A DNA stretch of 64,000 bases from Pratylenchus scribneri (Eukaryota; Nematoda; Chromadorea; Rhabditida; Pratylenchidae): assembly GCA_030063045.1 (NCBI GenBank), contig JAQSEB010000137.1, positions 1,116,001 to 1,180,000 on the forward strand, written 5' to 3'. The first letter of the stretch is position 1; each line of letters begins with the position of its first letter. Below, in pieces: positions 1 to 10,681 of this stretch. The notes under the pieces were generated by a model, which was not told the origin of the DNA, searched no databases, and worked only from the letters and a program-made list of their open reading frames with translations. Position numbers and translations under genes: made by a program.

Positions 1-3000
1 GTACACGAATTTCCGCTTTAACTTTGCTTTCCCAATTATATTTGTCATTTCCAATTGAAGAAGACCCATTCTCGATGCATATTCAAATTTGTGAATGGAT
101 TGGCCAAAATGAATGGCAAAAATTGCTTCAGGCATTGGATGATCGATATGAAGTGTGCCAGGAAATTGCACTGAAATTATTGAATAAATTTTGGCCAAAT
201 GAAGGAATGCAAAAATATTCTGTGGAAATTCAAATTACGGAAGAGGAATGGATTTTACTTGACATTGCACCTTTTATGCCAAGACATCAACAAGCAATTG
301 AATATAGGTGAAAATGAAATAAAAAAGAAGACAATTTTACCCTATTTTTATTTCATTTTCATTAAAAGTAGTTTTTGATTTCTTAATAAATCAGAAACCA
401 GTTTTAGACACTACAAACCTTATAGCTTTGTAAATCTCATCGAAACGCTTCTTTTGACTTATTAAACATTTGCTATTTTATGCTGCGGTCACATAAAAAC
501 TGCAAAATTTTTGCAGCAAAAAAGATAATGGAAAAAGAGGAGAATTTGTTGCATGCAGTTTTTTTTGCAGAAAATCTCCTCTTTTTCCGTTATCTTTTTT
601 GCTGCAAAAATTTTGCAGTTTTATGTGACCGCAGCATTAAATCGAAACTGGACGAGTTAAGTCGTTTAAACCATTTTTCCATTTTTGGTTTTAAACACTT
701 TAATTTGGGCCAGAATATGTAACATTTTATATGTATACCATACGATGTGTCTCCTCTATGAGATATACAAATTGGTATAATGTTTGTAGGATCTAAAACC
801 GGTTTCTGATTATTAGAAGTCAAAAAAAAACTAATTATGGGTAAAAAAAATAAAATTTGGGGAAAAAATATATAAAAAAGATATTTTTAAAATTAAAATT
901 TTAATGGAAAATAATATTCCCATTTTTTGTGAAGATTACGTTTCCTTCTCCCAAAATTGGATTTGAATGCCAAAAATGAATTCATTATAAAATTAATTGG
1001 AAAAATTGATGAAAAATGTGGAATTATGCGAAAAGGAAATCAAAATGATTTGTTGGCTTTGATCCAATCACCGCAACTCCACGCATTGTTGGCAGCATTG
1101 CAAACGGCATTGCCTTTTATTGAATTTGATTTTGGGAAGAAAGGTGGCTGAAATTTAATTTACTTATTTTATTTTATTTAAATATAATTTAATTTAATTA
1201 TTTTTATTTTTAAATATTTTATTTTATTATTTTAATTAAATATAATTTAATTATTTTATTTTTAAATATAATTTAATTAATTTATTTTTAAATTTAATTT
1301 AATTATTTTATTTTTAATTATAATTAATTTTTTTCCTTTACAGAACCACTTTTGGACTGTATTATTTCCCTTTGCCATTTTTGTGCCGATTTAATTTCGC
1401 CCGTCGTCCATTCAATGTCACCTGAAGGATTTTTGCCCAACAATGATCAAATTTTGGATGAATGTAAAATTACTAAATTTTCATAAATGAATTCCATTTT
1501 TTAAATTCAGCCTCATTCATTTGTGCCCAACAATTGGCTCGAACATGTTTTCGAGCCCACCGGGCAATTAGCGAAATTTTTGCGGAAATAATTCGGGAAA
1601 TGCCCAATTCAACATCATTGACGGATGAACAATTAAATGGAATTGGATTTAAATATTTTTGGAAACAATTGACTGAATGCCGACATCGGGGTGCATTCGA
1701 GGCTGCCGCCGAGTCATTCCGAATTGTTTGCCGAAGATTCTGGGAATTCAGTGTGGAAAGGAACGATTTCCCCTGCAATCCTGCCAAATGGATCCATCAA
1801 ATAATGGGCGCATTACTGGGCCAAAATGGTAAAATTCTAATTAGAAATGGCCAATTTTGATTCCAATTTTCAGTGGAACATCGATTTTGTGTGACCCGAC
1901 GAAGTGCGGGTTTGCCCCATTTGGTTTCAACAATATTGGCCACAAATTTGGAAGTAAATTCCCTTTCGGCACAATTTAATTCTACAATTGGCCAATTATT
2001 AAAATGCAGGAAATTTGATGAGCCTGAATTAGAGTTCATCCATTTCGCATTTATTCATCCATTTCCCCCTTTTTCAGAGTCCATTGCGTCAATATTCTTC
2101 GTCTTCTTTTTGTTAATTCCAAATTTTCTGAACTTGTCCTCCCTCACGTCGAATCGGCCTTCCATTCCACTTTGGATGGACTAACTTCTGAAATTTGGCC
2201 GGTGGGTCTTTTTTATCCATATTTTCTGTGTTCCCTAAAAAACTAAAAATTAAACAATATTTGAATTAAAATTAAAACAATCGTAAATTAAAAATCTTTA
2301 CGGAAACCAACCGGAACAAACTTAGATTAAAATCTTTCCGGAAACCAACCGGAACAAACTTAGATTAAAACTTTCCGGAAACCAACCGGAACAAACTTAG
2401 ATTAAACTTTCCGGAAACCAACCGGAACAAACTTAGATTAAAACTTTCCGGAAACCAACCGGAACAAACTTAGATTAAAACTTTCCGGAAACCAACCGGA
2501 ACAAACTTAGATTAAAACTTTCCGGAAACCAACCGGAACAAACTTAGATTAAAATCTTTCCGGAAATCAACCGGAACAAACTTAGATTAAAACTTTCCGG
2601 AAATCAACCGGAACAAACTTAGATTAAAATCTTTCCGGAAATCAACCGGAACAAACTTAGATTAAAACTTTCCGGAAATCAACCGGAACAAACTTAGATT
2701 AAAACTTTCCGGAAATCAACCGGAACAAACTTAGATTAAAACTTTCCGGAAACCAACCGGAACAAACTTAGATTAAAACTTTCCGGAAACCAACCGGAAC
2801 AAACTTAGATTAAAATACGGAAACCAACCGGAACAAACTTAGATTAAAATCTTTCCGGAAATCAACCGGAACAAACTTACAAGGGAAGGTATGCAAGTGA
2901 AGGTGGGCTTTTGAAACGAGACCTAGCTATTCTTGTAGATTATATATGGGTTTCTCCCAGAAGTGAAGTCCGTTTTTCCTAAATGGACCTCCCCTCTGAG

Positions 3001-4803
3001 ATATGGCCATAAAACCTGCTTTATCCGCATATTTGGCCCTAATTCATATCTCCTCATAGAATTGAGCTACAAATATGATCTAAACGTCATTTTGTAGAGA
3101 ATTTAATGGACTTTCATTTTTGTATAAACATCATGGGTCTAAAAATTTTTTGAAATTTTTTATCGATTTTTTTCTGAAAATACCGAATTTGGCCAATTTT
3201 CAATGGGCCATAACTCAGTTAAATGGTATCATTGAACTTTGGCCCAATTACCTTTTTTGATCACCATATCATAAAGTATCTCTATGCAAATTTTCAGATT
3301 TTTCTATTAACCTGAAAATTCAATTCATTTTGCCTATCACAGGCCTAGCATAGCGAAATTTCGAGAATTTTCAGGTTAATAGAAAAATCTGAAAATTTGC
3401 ATAGAGATACTTTATGATATGGTGATCAAAAAAGGTAATTGGGCCAAAGTTCAATGATACCATTTAACTGAGTTATGGCCCATTGAAAATTGGCCAAATT
3501 CGGTATTTTCAGAAAAAAATCGATAAAAAATTTCAAAAAATTTTTAGACCCATGATGTTTATACAAAAATGAAAGTCCATTAAATTCTCTACAAAATGAC
3601 GTCTAGATCATATTTGTAGCTCAATTCTATGAGGAGATATGAATTAGGGCCAAATATGCGGATAAAGCAGGTTTTATGGCCATATCTCAGAGGGGAGGTC
3701 CATTTAGGAAAAACGGACTTCACTTCTGGGAGAAACCCATATATAATCTACAAGAATAGCTAGGTCTCGTTTCAAAAGCCCACCTTCACTTGCATACCTT
3801 CCCTTGTTAGATTAAAACTTTCCGGAATGCAATTTTCTCTCATAAAAATCAAATCCAAATATCACTTTCTTTTATTTTTGCACCTTATAGAAAAACACTA
3901 AACACAACATTTTGCATTTTTAGGAAATAGTTTACTACATTTTTTCAATTTCTTACTAATAAAATAATTTAAAAAAGATTCGGAACGCATATACCCAACT
4001 TTTTGCCGCATTAATCAAACGTGTTTTTGGGACTCCAGCCAATCAACAACGATCCCTGCACATTCATCCAAAGTGTAAACTTTCGGCCCATGAATTTTTC
4101 ACCCGGTAATTTATTCTATTTTATTTTCCATCAAAATATTTTCCAATTTTAGTCATCCGTCCCTATTTGATCTTTTGTTGAAACATTTGGCCGAAATTGC
4201 AGCTGCATTGGAGGCAAAAACATTTGGATGCCGTCATTTCCTTTTGACTTTTCCACTTCTCATCATTTTTACCCATCTTCGACCGGTGCCCCATGTTCAA
4301 GAGAATTTCCCATTGCATCCATTTTTACCAAATTTGGTACTTAAATATATTAATTCGGATATATTTTTATATTTAGATATGTTTATTGCTTTCATTTCCG
4401 GCTCGACAGCAAAGGGAACTTGCTTCTGCCGCAATTTTATCAATTTCAACTCGAAACCAACTTGAACGAATTTGTGAGATTAATTATTTTTATAATAATT
4501 TTCACATTTTTCAGTGGATTGGCTTTCCCGCACTTCACTTAATTGCAACCAAAATTTCATTGATGGCTTCAATATATTCGTACGTTTTTATTATATTTTG
4601 AAGCCTAATTAAAAAATAAAACATTAAATCACAAATTCATTCCAAAATAAAGATATTTTCCACAAATTAAATATTTCATTTTTCAGGCATCACAAATCGA
4701 AGAATTGGAAGCCTCGGAAAATGTTTGGAAATTGAAAGAATGGCTTATTAATGCACGAAAACAGAGCAAAATTGTTGATTTAAATTTATTTAATGGAAAT
4801 TAG
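1..4803 (+). CDS. THADA/Trm732-like protein, 3' part of gene
   Basis: The gene runs in from the left edge, so the 5' part is missing. Approximate exons are 1-307, 938-1146, 1344-1463, 1511-1827, 1874-1952, 2079-2200, 3977-4105, 4153-4336, about 4374-4466, 4515-4575 and 4688-4803. The spliced product carries landmarks of the DUF2428 region of THADA: TRRSAGLPHLVSTILATNLE, then VHCVNILRLLF, then IRNAYTQLFAALIKRVFG, then NFPLHPFLPNL, RQQRELASAAI and NQNFIDGF. In yeast the homologue Trm732 supports tRNA 2'-O-methylation with Trm7; animal THADA is linked to metabolism. These roles are family knowledge. The intron 2201-3976 hosts a minisatellite and a palindrome, and the first intron hosts nested foldback elements. 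The gene is convergent with the chemoreceptor at 4965-6446. Exon ends are read by eye from GT/AG and frame. Confidence 0.85.
365..834. mobile_element. Foldback element in first THADA-like intron
   Basis: The ends are inverted copies: GATTTCTTAATAAATCAGAA near 373 pairs with a sequence near 805-825, and CTCATCGAAACG near 437 pairs with the region around 750-762. The internal motif GTTTAAACC-like plus TTTAATTTGGGCC near 665-710 is shared with the element at 10886-11287. The centre is interrupted by a second, smaller hairpin (481-636). It has no coding capacity and is probably a non-autonomous DNA transposon relative. The exact ends are uncertain. Confidence 0.65.
481..636. mobile_element. 156-bp hairpin MITE nested in another foldback element
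   Basis: The element begins TGCTGCGGTCACAT and ends with its reverse complement ATGTGACCGCAGCA. The arms pair over about 65 bases each, around a short loop near 545-570. It is flanked by TTA at 478-480 and TTA at 637-639, as expected of a PIF/Harbinger-type 3-bp target duplication, although a 3-base repeat alone is weak evidence. It interrupts the older foldback element at 365-834. Confidence 0.7.
1150..1343 (+). repeat. AT-only intron tract
   Basis: This THADA-like intron is nearly pure A and T. It is made of imperfect repeats of TTTATTTTTAAATATAATTTA and closes with TTTCCTTTACAG. I see no other feature in it. Confidence 0.6.
2296..2879. repeat. 37-38 bp minisatellite, about 15 copies
   Basis: A tandem array lies in a THADA-like intron. 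Each unit contains CTTTCCGGAAACCAACCGG followed by AACAAACTTAGATTAAA. Units differ mainly by CC or TC after GGAAA and by one or two A residues, so variants are interspersed, which suggests homogenisation by unequal exchange. A last partial unit (TTAGATTAAAACTTTCCGG) is displaced to 3807-3825 by the palindrome inserted at 2880. Confidence 0.95.
2880..3806. mobile_element. Near-perfect 927-bp palindromic element
   Basis: The left arm 2880-3320 and right arm 3366-3806 are each 441 bases and are reverse complements with very few differences (one seen near 3603). The loop is 45 bases. Ends are CAAGGGAAGGTATGCAAG and its complement. TTA at 2877-2879 is repeated at 3807-3809, and the insertion splits one unit of the surrounding minisatellite, so both the borders and the timing are clear. 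No open reading frame is supported. The TTA duplication fits a PIF/Harbinger-like non-autonomous element. Arm identity implies recent insertion or ongoing gene conversion. Within THADA-like pre-mRNA it would fold into a long duplex. Confidence 0.9.
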
Positions 4804-4857
4804 ACATATTTTTGTTTGTTTTTTTTTATTCAAATTCAATTTTATTATTATTTATAC

Positions 4858-4944
4858 ATTAATTTGTTGAAAATAAAATATTTTACATTAATTTGTTGAA
4901 AATAAAATATTTTACATTAATTTGTTGAAAATAAAATATTTTAC
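4858..4944. repeat. Three 29-bp repeats carrying AATAAA between convergent genes
   Basis: Three tandem copies of a unit containing AATTTGTTGAAAATAAAATA lie just after the THADA-like stop codon (4801-4803) and just before the convergent chemoreceptor stop (4965-4967). Each copy holds an AATAAA on the plus strand, so this probably serves as the plus-strand polyadenylation region. That role is inferred from the motif only. Confidence 0.75.
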
Positions 4945-4964
4945 AAAAATTCCATTTTCTTTCT

Positions 4965-6446
4965 TCACTTGGATCCACGTCTTTTTCCATTCCCGAATTT
5001 TCCCTCCCAAACATTGCTCAATTGTATAAAATGTTTTTCGCGGATTTCATCCTGGCTTGTGCTGACAAACAATGGTTCACCCCGAATGTTGACCAATTTT
5101 TTCATTTCCGCACTCGGATGTTGTGGGGAAATTGTGTTTTGCCGAATTTGTGCAGCCGTTGGCAAATATTCGCATCGTTTGAATGTTTTCCATTTTTCCA
5201 ATAATTGACGTTTCAAAAATGGATGATAACTAAAATAATTAATTTAAAAATATATTTTGAATTTTGTATCGTACATGATCATTGAGAGTTCAATGAAAAA
5301 ACTGATAATTGAGGAAGTTGTAAAGACCAATTGGCCCCCAACTAATTCATAATAAAATGGATCAGTCCCAATCAATTTATAAGTGTTCAAAATGCTTTGG
5401 GTTGTGCCAAAGACGATATTGATGAAATGAAGAAAAATGCATGGAATTAATTGTTTGGCCGTTCGGATGTTCTCCGAAAGCTGAAAATCCAATTAATTTA
5501 ATGAGAATTAATAATAAATTTGCCTGATATTTTTCGGATAAACTGAAAATAGACTGCTCATATATTCGATCATTTCGGTGCCAAATCCAAGCAAATGCCA
5601 ACAATTCAAAAATGCCCAAAATGAATGTGACAATGAATGTGATGAAACTTATTTTTGATGAATTTTCTTTGCCAAACAAAAGTGTGCCATTTGCAGTTAA
5701 CATTGCAGCCAAAAACTATTAAAAAATGATGCAAATAAAAATAAATATTGATATAATTTAACTGACCGTCAAAATAAACCAAGCAATGCTAAATTTGTTG
5801 CTTTGCCATCGTTCATAAGTTTTGAAGAATACGGTGGCCATAATTCGTTCAATTACCATAACATGAATAATGAAATTTCGAATATATGTTGGCTGGGAAT
5901 AGAGGAGTATAAGGGGCGAGGAACCAATGGTGACCACATTATTGAATGAAGTAATTCGGACAATGTTCAAAATGGATCGACCTTTAAATAATAATAAATT
6001 GGCCATTTTTAAAATAATTAACTCAAAAATGAATAAATGAATACTAAATTCTAATGAGAGAAAAGTGAAAAAAAGGGAATAAATAATTTAAGTATGGTAT
6101 TCTTTCTGACCAAAAACTCATCTAACCGGAAACAATCATTCCGGAATCTAACCGAAATCAATCTTTCCTTGGAAACCATATTTTCCATCCTCTCATTTTT
6201 TCATTATGCAAAATTACCGATTGCTCTGACAAAAATGCAGGCACTTTGGCAGAGGAGAATAAATTTCAAATTTTTATGCAAAATTGAAGTGTTGAAAATT
6301 AGCAAAAAATTGATTGCCGAAAATGGGCCATCCAAGAAAAGATGGACCAATAATTCCAACGAATTCAGCGAAAATAAAATTTGATATTTTGTTCCATTGT
6401 ATTCATTTCCAATTGGAAATGTGAAATTCAAAAATGATGATGCCAT
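4965..6446 (-). CDS. SRE-type seven-transmembrane chemoreceptor
   Basis: Five exons read right to left: about 6446-6216, 5981-5766, 5710-5527, 5482-5275 and 5230-4965. The product of about 360 residues is normal for the family. Key signatures are IERIMATVFFKTYE after the third membrane span and LSEKYQ spliced to LSENIRTAKQLIP before the sixth; both are hallmarks of the nematode SRE group. Hydrophobic segments include SSKISFITFIVTFILGIFEL and residues around IPCIFLHFINIVFG. The C-terminal tail is basic and ends GKRRGSK. Exon 1 ends in ATCG before GTAATT and joins GTCGATCC in frame. The start at 6446 is the first ATG upstream of the conserved first span. Role by family: chemosensory G-protein-coupled receptor; the ligand is unknown. 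Confidence 0.82.
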
Positions 6447-8490
6447 TTCATTTAAATCATCTGCTAAAAAATTTTACAAAAATTTAAATTAAATATTTAA
6501 AAGAAAAATTGTTGGAAAAATAAATTTAAGTTCTAATTAAAATGTAGAATTCCTCTTTGAATACAATGAAAATTTGTGCTCACCGAATGATGATGATGCT
6601 GGCAATTGCGCAATGCTCATTTGGTGACTTTATGGCCAAGTTGGCAATGAGTAAACAAAATCTAGTAAAATGTATTTTTTTGATACAATAAATTTTAAAT
6701 TCACGAGAATGAACGGAATTTTGGCTATAAATTATGTGATGCATAAAATTATAATTAGCGGAAAATGTCCATGCAGAAAAAAGTTCATATTTTTCTAATT
6801 AATTGGGAATGCTTATTGAAATGAAATATTCGCTTTTCGTTTTAATCGACTAGGGATATGGAAATAATTAACTATTCATAAATTTACAAAAAATGCAGAC
6901 GATTTTAAAAATAAAATAATTATTAAAAAAATTTAGTCTAAATAAGCTAATTAGAATTTTTGAATAAATAAATTGAAATAAATTTTCAGAATGAGGAGCA
7001 ATGTACATAATTCATTCTGACTTTGTTCCGTGGGATGAAAATTGGGTGGCAAAAATGGAGAACGAACCGGGGACATGGATGGCACGCGAAAAGCCCACCC
7101 ATAAAATTATAGGGAACTGCAAATTTATTCTCAATTTCCAATAATTTGCGTGCAATTTGCCTATTTTCTAATATAAAATCGTTTACATTTTTTTGAAGAA
7201 TTAAAGTTCAAGTTTTCATTGGTAAAATGAGTGGCATTTAAAATTTGAAAATCATTTCATTAACGTCAATTTAGGGCTGCAAATAAAATTTAATAAAAAG
7301 CGGAAATTGTAATGAAATATATTACATAAGTATTTACGTTAGCTTTTTTTTATATAAATTTTAAAAAATTAAAGGTTCTTTTACAATTCCTGCGTTCAAT
7401 CAACAATTATGAGTCCAATGAAAAATCAAAATTCTACCCTCCCTATACCCCATCCAGAACTACCCAGACCTAAATCCTACCTATTCTAAATCCCATCCTC
7501 TGTTCCTTGCTTACCCAACCCAAATTTATAATAGGCTAACATAAGATTAGATTTAAGGTACTTCCTCTGATGGGTTGAGTAAGGTAAAGGTAAGGTTTAG
7601 GTTTAGGGCAAAATTAAATTTGCATTTTTTTAATGGGACTCATAAAAATATTTTGGAACGCATATATTTTCATCGGACTCATAATTGTTGAGAGGATGCA
7701 GAAATTTTAATACAACTATATTTAAATATTTATGTTATAAGAATTATATATTTTACCAAACATTGGAGGAAATAGAATAAAAAATGCCAACATTTTCTAA
7801 AATTGGAATATTCCAATTGGAAATGTATAAAATATAAATTTACATATTTAATGGGGACCAATATATATTTTAATTGGAACATAAATATTAAATGAGGTAC
7901 AATTTTTGGCCACCATATATTCAATTTCAGCTGCCCGAAAAAAAAGAACCACAATTGAATTATGATCGGTCAGACCATTTTTGGCCAAATATTCATGGTT
8001 AATTAAATTTTGGTAACAGTTTGCGAATTTTGTTAGCGAAAGTATTCAATATATTTTGCAATTTCGGTTTGAAATTTATTGAATTTGCAATTTCAGAATG
8101 AATTTGACTTGACACAAAAAGGTACGATAAGTAAACCTTGTTAATATATTTTATCCACGTTAATAATGACAAAGTTTATTTAATAAAATATATTTAATAG
8201 AAAAAACCATAACCATAAACTAATTCATATAAAATAAATTGAATTAAAATGTTGAATAAAATTAACATAAATGATAATGTATTATTAATTATTATTATAA
8301 TGTGCTAATTTTGAATAAAGAATATTATTTTGATTGATGAGAAAATTAAGATAAAAAACATTAAAAACATTGCATTATTTGAATTTAAGAATATAATTTT
8401 TCCTTAAGAAATCTCCAAGCTATTTATTACTTTTCTATCCCCCTCCGATTCATCGCAATCATTTATTTTCTCAATTTATTTTCACAAAAT
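6447..8490. other. AT-rich intergenic region with one MITE
   Basis: No coding exon is supported between the chemoreceptor start and the end of gene A. The stretch is AT-rich. It contains the inverted-repeat element at 7398-7693. The segment at about 7955-8100 resembles the one at about 10165-10290, so it belongs to the duplicated unit that carries genes A and B. Confidence 0.6.
7398..7693. mobile_element. Short inverted-repeat element (MITE-like)
   Basis: The left end CAACAATTATGAGTCCAATG is matched as a complement by a sequence near 7667-7692, with one difference. The internal sequence holds a second inverted pair (TACTT, ACCTTAA and related tracts) with pyrimidine-rich CCCATCC and purine-rich GGTTTAGG halves. 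There is no coding capacity. A target duplication is not clear. Confidence 0.6.
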
Positions 8491-9752
8491 TCACAAATTA
8501 TGAAGCCCGTCGTTGGGTGGTTGGGGCACCATTTGATCCTGTTCCTGATGTCCATGTTTGATATGCAAATTGACGACGACATTTTTCTAATAAATGTATT
8601 ATAAAATATTATTTTAATTTAATTCCCTTACCATATCCATATTGTTGCCTTTTGTTTTGATGCCGCCATCCACCTTTTGGACTGGGGCATTTTCGAAGCC
8701 GGAATTGTTGCCGCGCACGACAATAACATTCGCAAAAATGGACTATAATAAAGGGGATTAATTTAATTAAAAATTATTAAAATTAATTAATTATTATATT
8801 ACATTTTGCATTCCATCAAATTGCTGCCCATTCACTTGCTGAATAAAATTTTGTTGAAGTGATTGCATTATTGCCCCTCCTTCCAATTCAGTTGTGTTCA
8901 CTTTATTGTTTTCCTTAAAAAATAATTATTTTCATTTATGTAGAGTATTTAATTTGAGTAAACATTGAAAATGGCTAGAAAAAGTAATGGTAAAAAAGTT
9001 TTTAACGGTTCAGAGGTTTGTCCTATATAGTATATACTCAATCGATTGATCTCGTCAAGATCAAAACGCATAGATTAGCCTATATTTTGTCATGATTTGA
9101 TATAAAATTAAGGGTATTAAACCATTTGACCGTCATTTGTTCTTATTAGTTCAAATAAAATTGGTTAAGCTAATCTAAATCAATATCAAACAATGCCTCT
9201 CACCGGGATCTATCGATTGATATACATATTGTATGAGATTCTAGAATAATATACTGAATTGTTATAAACAATTATAACCTTTTAGCCATTTTTCTGTGAT
9301 TTTAAATATTTTCCATTATTTATTATAAATCGCCAAATAACTTACACAAATTAGTTCTTCCACTTTCCCATTTCCTCCATCGAGTTTAATGGCAAAATTC
9401 TGCTGCGATTGGCCAATTCTGCCCCCATTGCTGTGCATATTATTGCCATTTTTAACGCGCTTAAAATAAATTAATTAATTTTGATATTTAATTCAAAAAA
9501 ATAGTATTGAACCAACAAATTGAGTGGCAGATGTGTTGCCAATATTGCCAACAATTTGGAAATTTTGAATTTTCCCAAATGTATTTCCTCCACCCTCAGA
9601 AAAACTCCAGTTGACAGTATCCATAGTCTACAAAATTAAATTATAAATTATTTCCCCTTAATTCCCCAATTAATGTGTACAATTTGATTATTTTCGCCTT
9701 CTATTTCAATGTTAAAAATTGCAGATTGTTCCATTTGGCTGGCCTTCTTCAT
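8491..9752 (-). CDS. Gene A: exon-repeat protein of unrecognised family
   Basis: Six small exons encode about 204 residues. Approximate exons are 9752-9681, 9625-9515, 9470-9357, 8915-8805, 8742-8632 and 8590-8491. The four internal exons are 111-114 bases each and all introns fall between codons. Exons begin with a recurring pattern: MDTVNWSFSEGGGN, NKVNTTELEGG, NVIVVRGNN, NVVVNLHIKHG. A second motif, NFAIKLDGGNGKVEELIC, resembles AIFNIEIEGENNQI of exon 1. So each exon looks like one repeat of about 37 residues, rich in Asn, Gln and Gly. It begins MKKASQMEQ and has no signal peptide or membrane segment. Intron 3 holds a MITE. The paralogue B lies 0.9 kb upstream in the same direction. I do not recognise the family and assign no function. 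Confidence 0.7.
8965..9300. mobile_element. MITE-like insertion in gene A intron
   Basis: Imperfect inverted ends (AAAATGGCTAGAAAAAG near 8968 and its approximate complement near 9282-9300) enclose AT-rich DNA with the motifs GGTCAAA-type, ACGCATAG and GGGTATTAAACC. These resemble the GTTTAAACC repeat family seen at 22, 37 and 49 kb, but are diverged. Confidence 0.5.
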
Positions 9753-9924
9753 AAAAATATATTAATTATGAGTTCAAATATATTTGGCTAAAAATTATGA
9801 TAATTTTTTAGTGGATAACTTACTTAGGAATATTATTGCCTATTGAGACCAAAAGGGCAAATAAATGAATGCAAATTGTTCCAATTTGATAAAATTGATG
9901 AATATAGGTCATCCAATCAAAAGA

Positions 9925-10681
9925 TTATTTTCCTCCCTTCCAATTCCTTTGGTAAATAATAATAATATTCAAATAGAATCCGCCTAATAAGGGATGATTG
10001 GATGAAAAATTAAGAAAGAAAAAAGAATGCGACTCAACAAAAAAAGATAAAACACCGATTGGAATTTGCCATTGCCAATCAAAGCAAATGCAAATATTGT
10101 GGGAAAACAAATGAGGATTTAAAGAAAGAGCAAATTATAGTATGGGAAATTGAACAATTAAAAATAAAATATGATTGAATTATGATCAGCCAGACCTATT
10201 TTGGCCAAAATTTATGGTAAAGTAAATTTTTGTGCCAATAAAAGGTGAAAGTATTCAAATATGTTTGCAATTTCGGTTCGGTATTAATTAAATTTGACAC
10301 AAAAAAAGCACAATTCTCTATCTTGTTAATATATTTATTTATTTTACACATCCATATTCCATATTGATAATGACAAAGTTTTATTTAATCAATTCTTTTA
10401 TTTAATAAAAAAACATAATCCATAACCAAACAAATGCATATAAAATAAAAGTGGAATTTTTGATTAAAATTAACATAAAAGGGATGATTATTATTATAAA
10501 GATTGAGTGCCAATTTAAATAAAGAGATATTTCCATTGATGAGAGACAATTTAAAATTTAGATTGGTTACATTATTCATTTTTCTAAATATGAATAAGAA
10601 AATTTCCCAGAGAATCCGCCAAATAAAAAATTCATTAAACCATTTAAATCGGCTTCAATTTCTCACTTTTTCTTCCATCAT
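9925..10681. other. Spacer between paralogous genes A and B
   Basis: I see no supported gene in this stretch. The part near 10165-10290 (GAATTATGATCAGCCAGACC, then TTTTGGCCAAA, then GTATTCAAATATG) matches about 7955-8100 downstream of gene A, so the duplicated unit includes 3' flanking DNA. Confidence 0.6.

Noticed and set aside
2296..2879. CRISPR-like array of about 38-bp repeats
   Set aside because: Units follow each other with no unique spacers, and the context is an animal intron; it is a minisatellite.
7730..7954. 74-codon minus-strand frame rich in Phe, Leu and Ile
   Set aside because: Typical of AT-rich noncoding DNA; no splice partners or chemoreceptor motifs.
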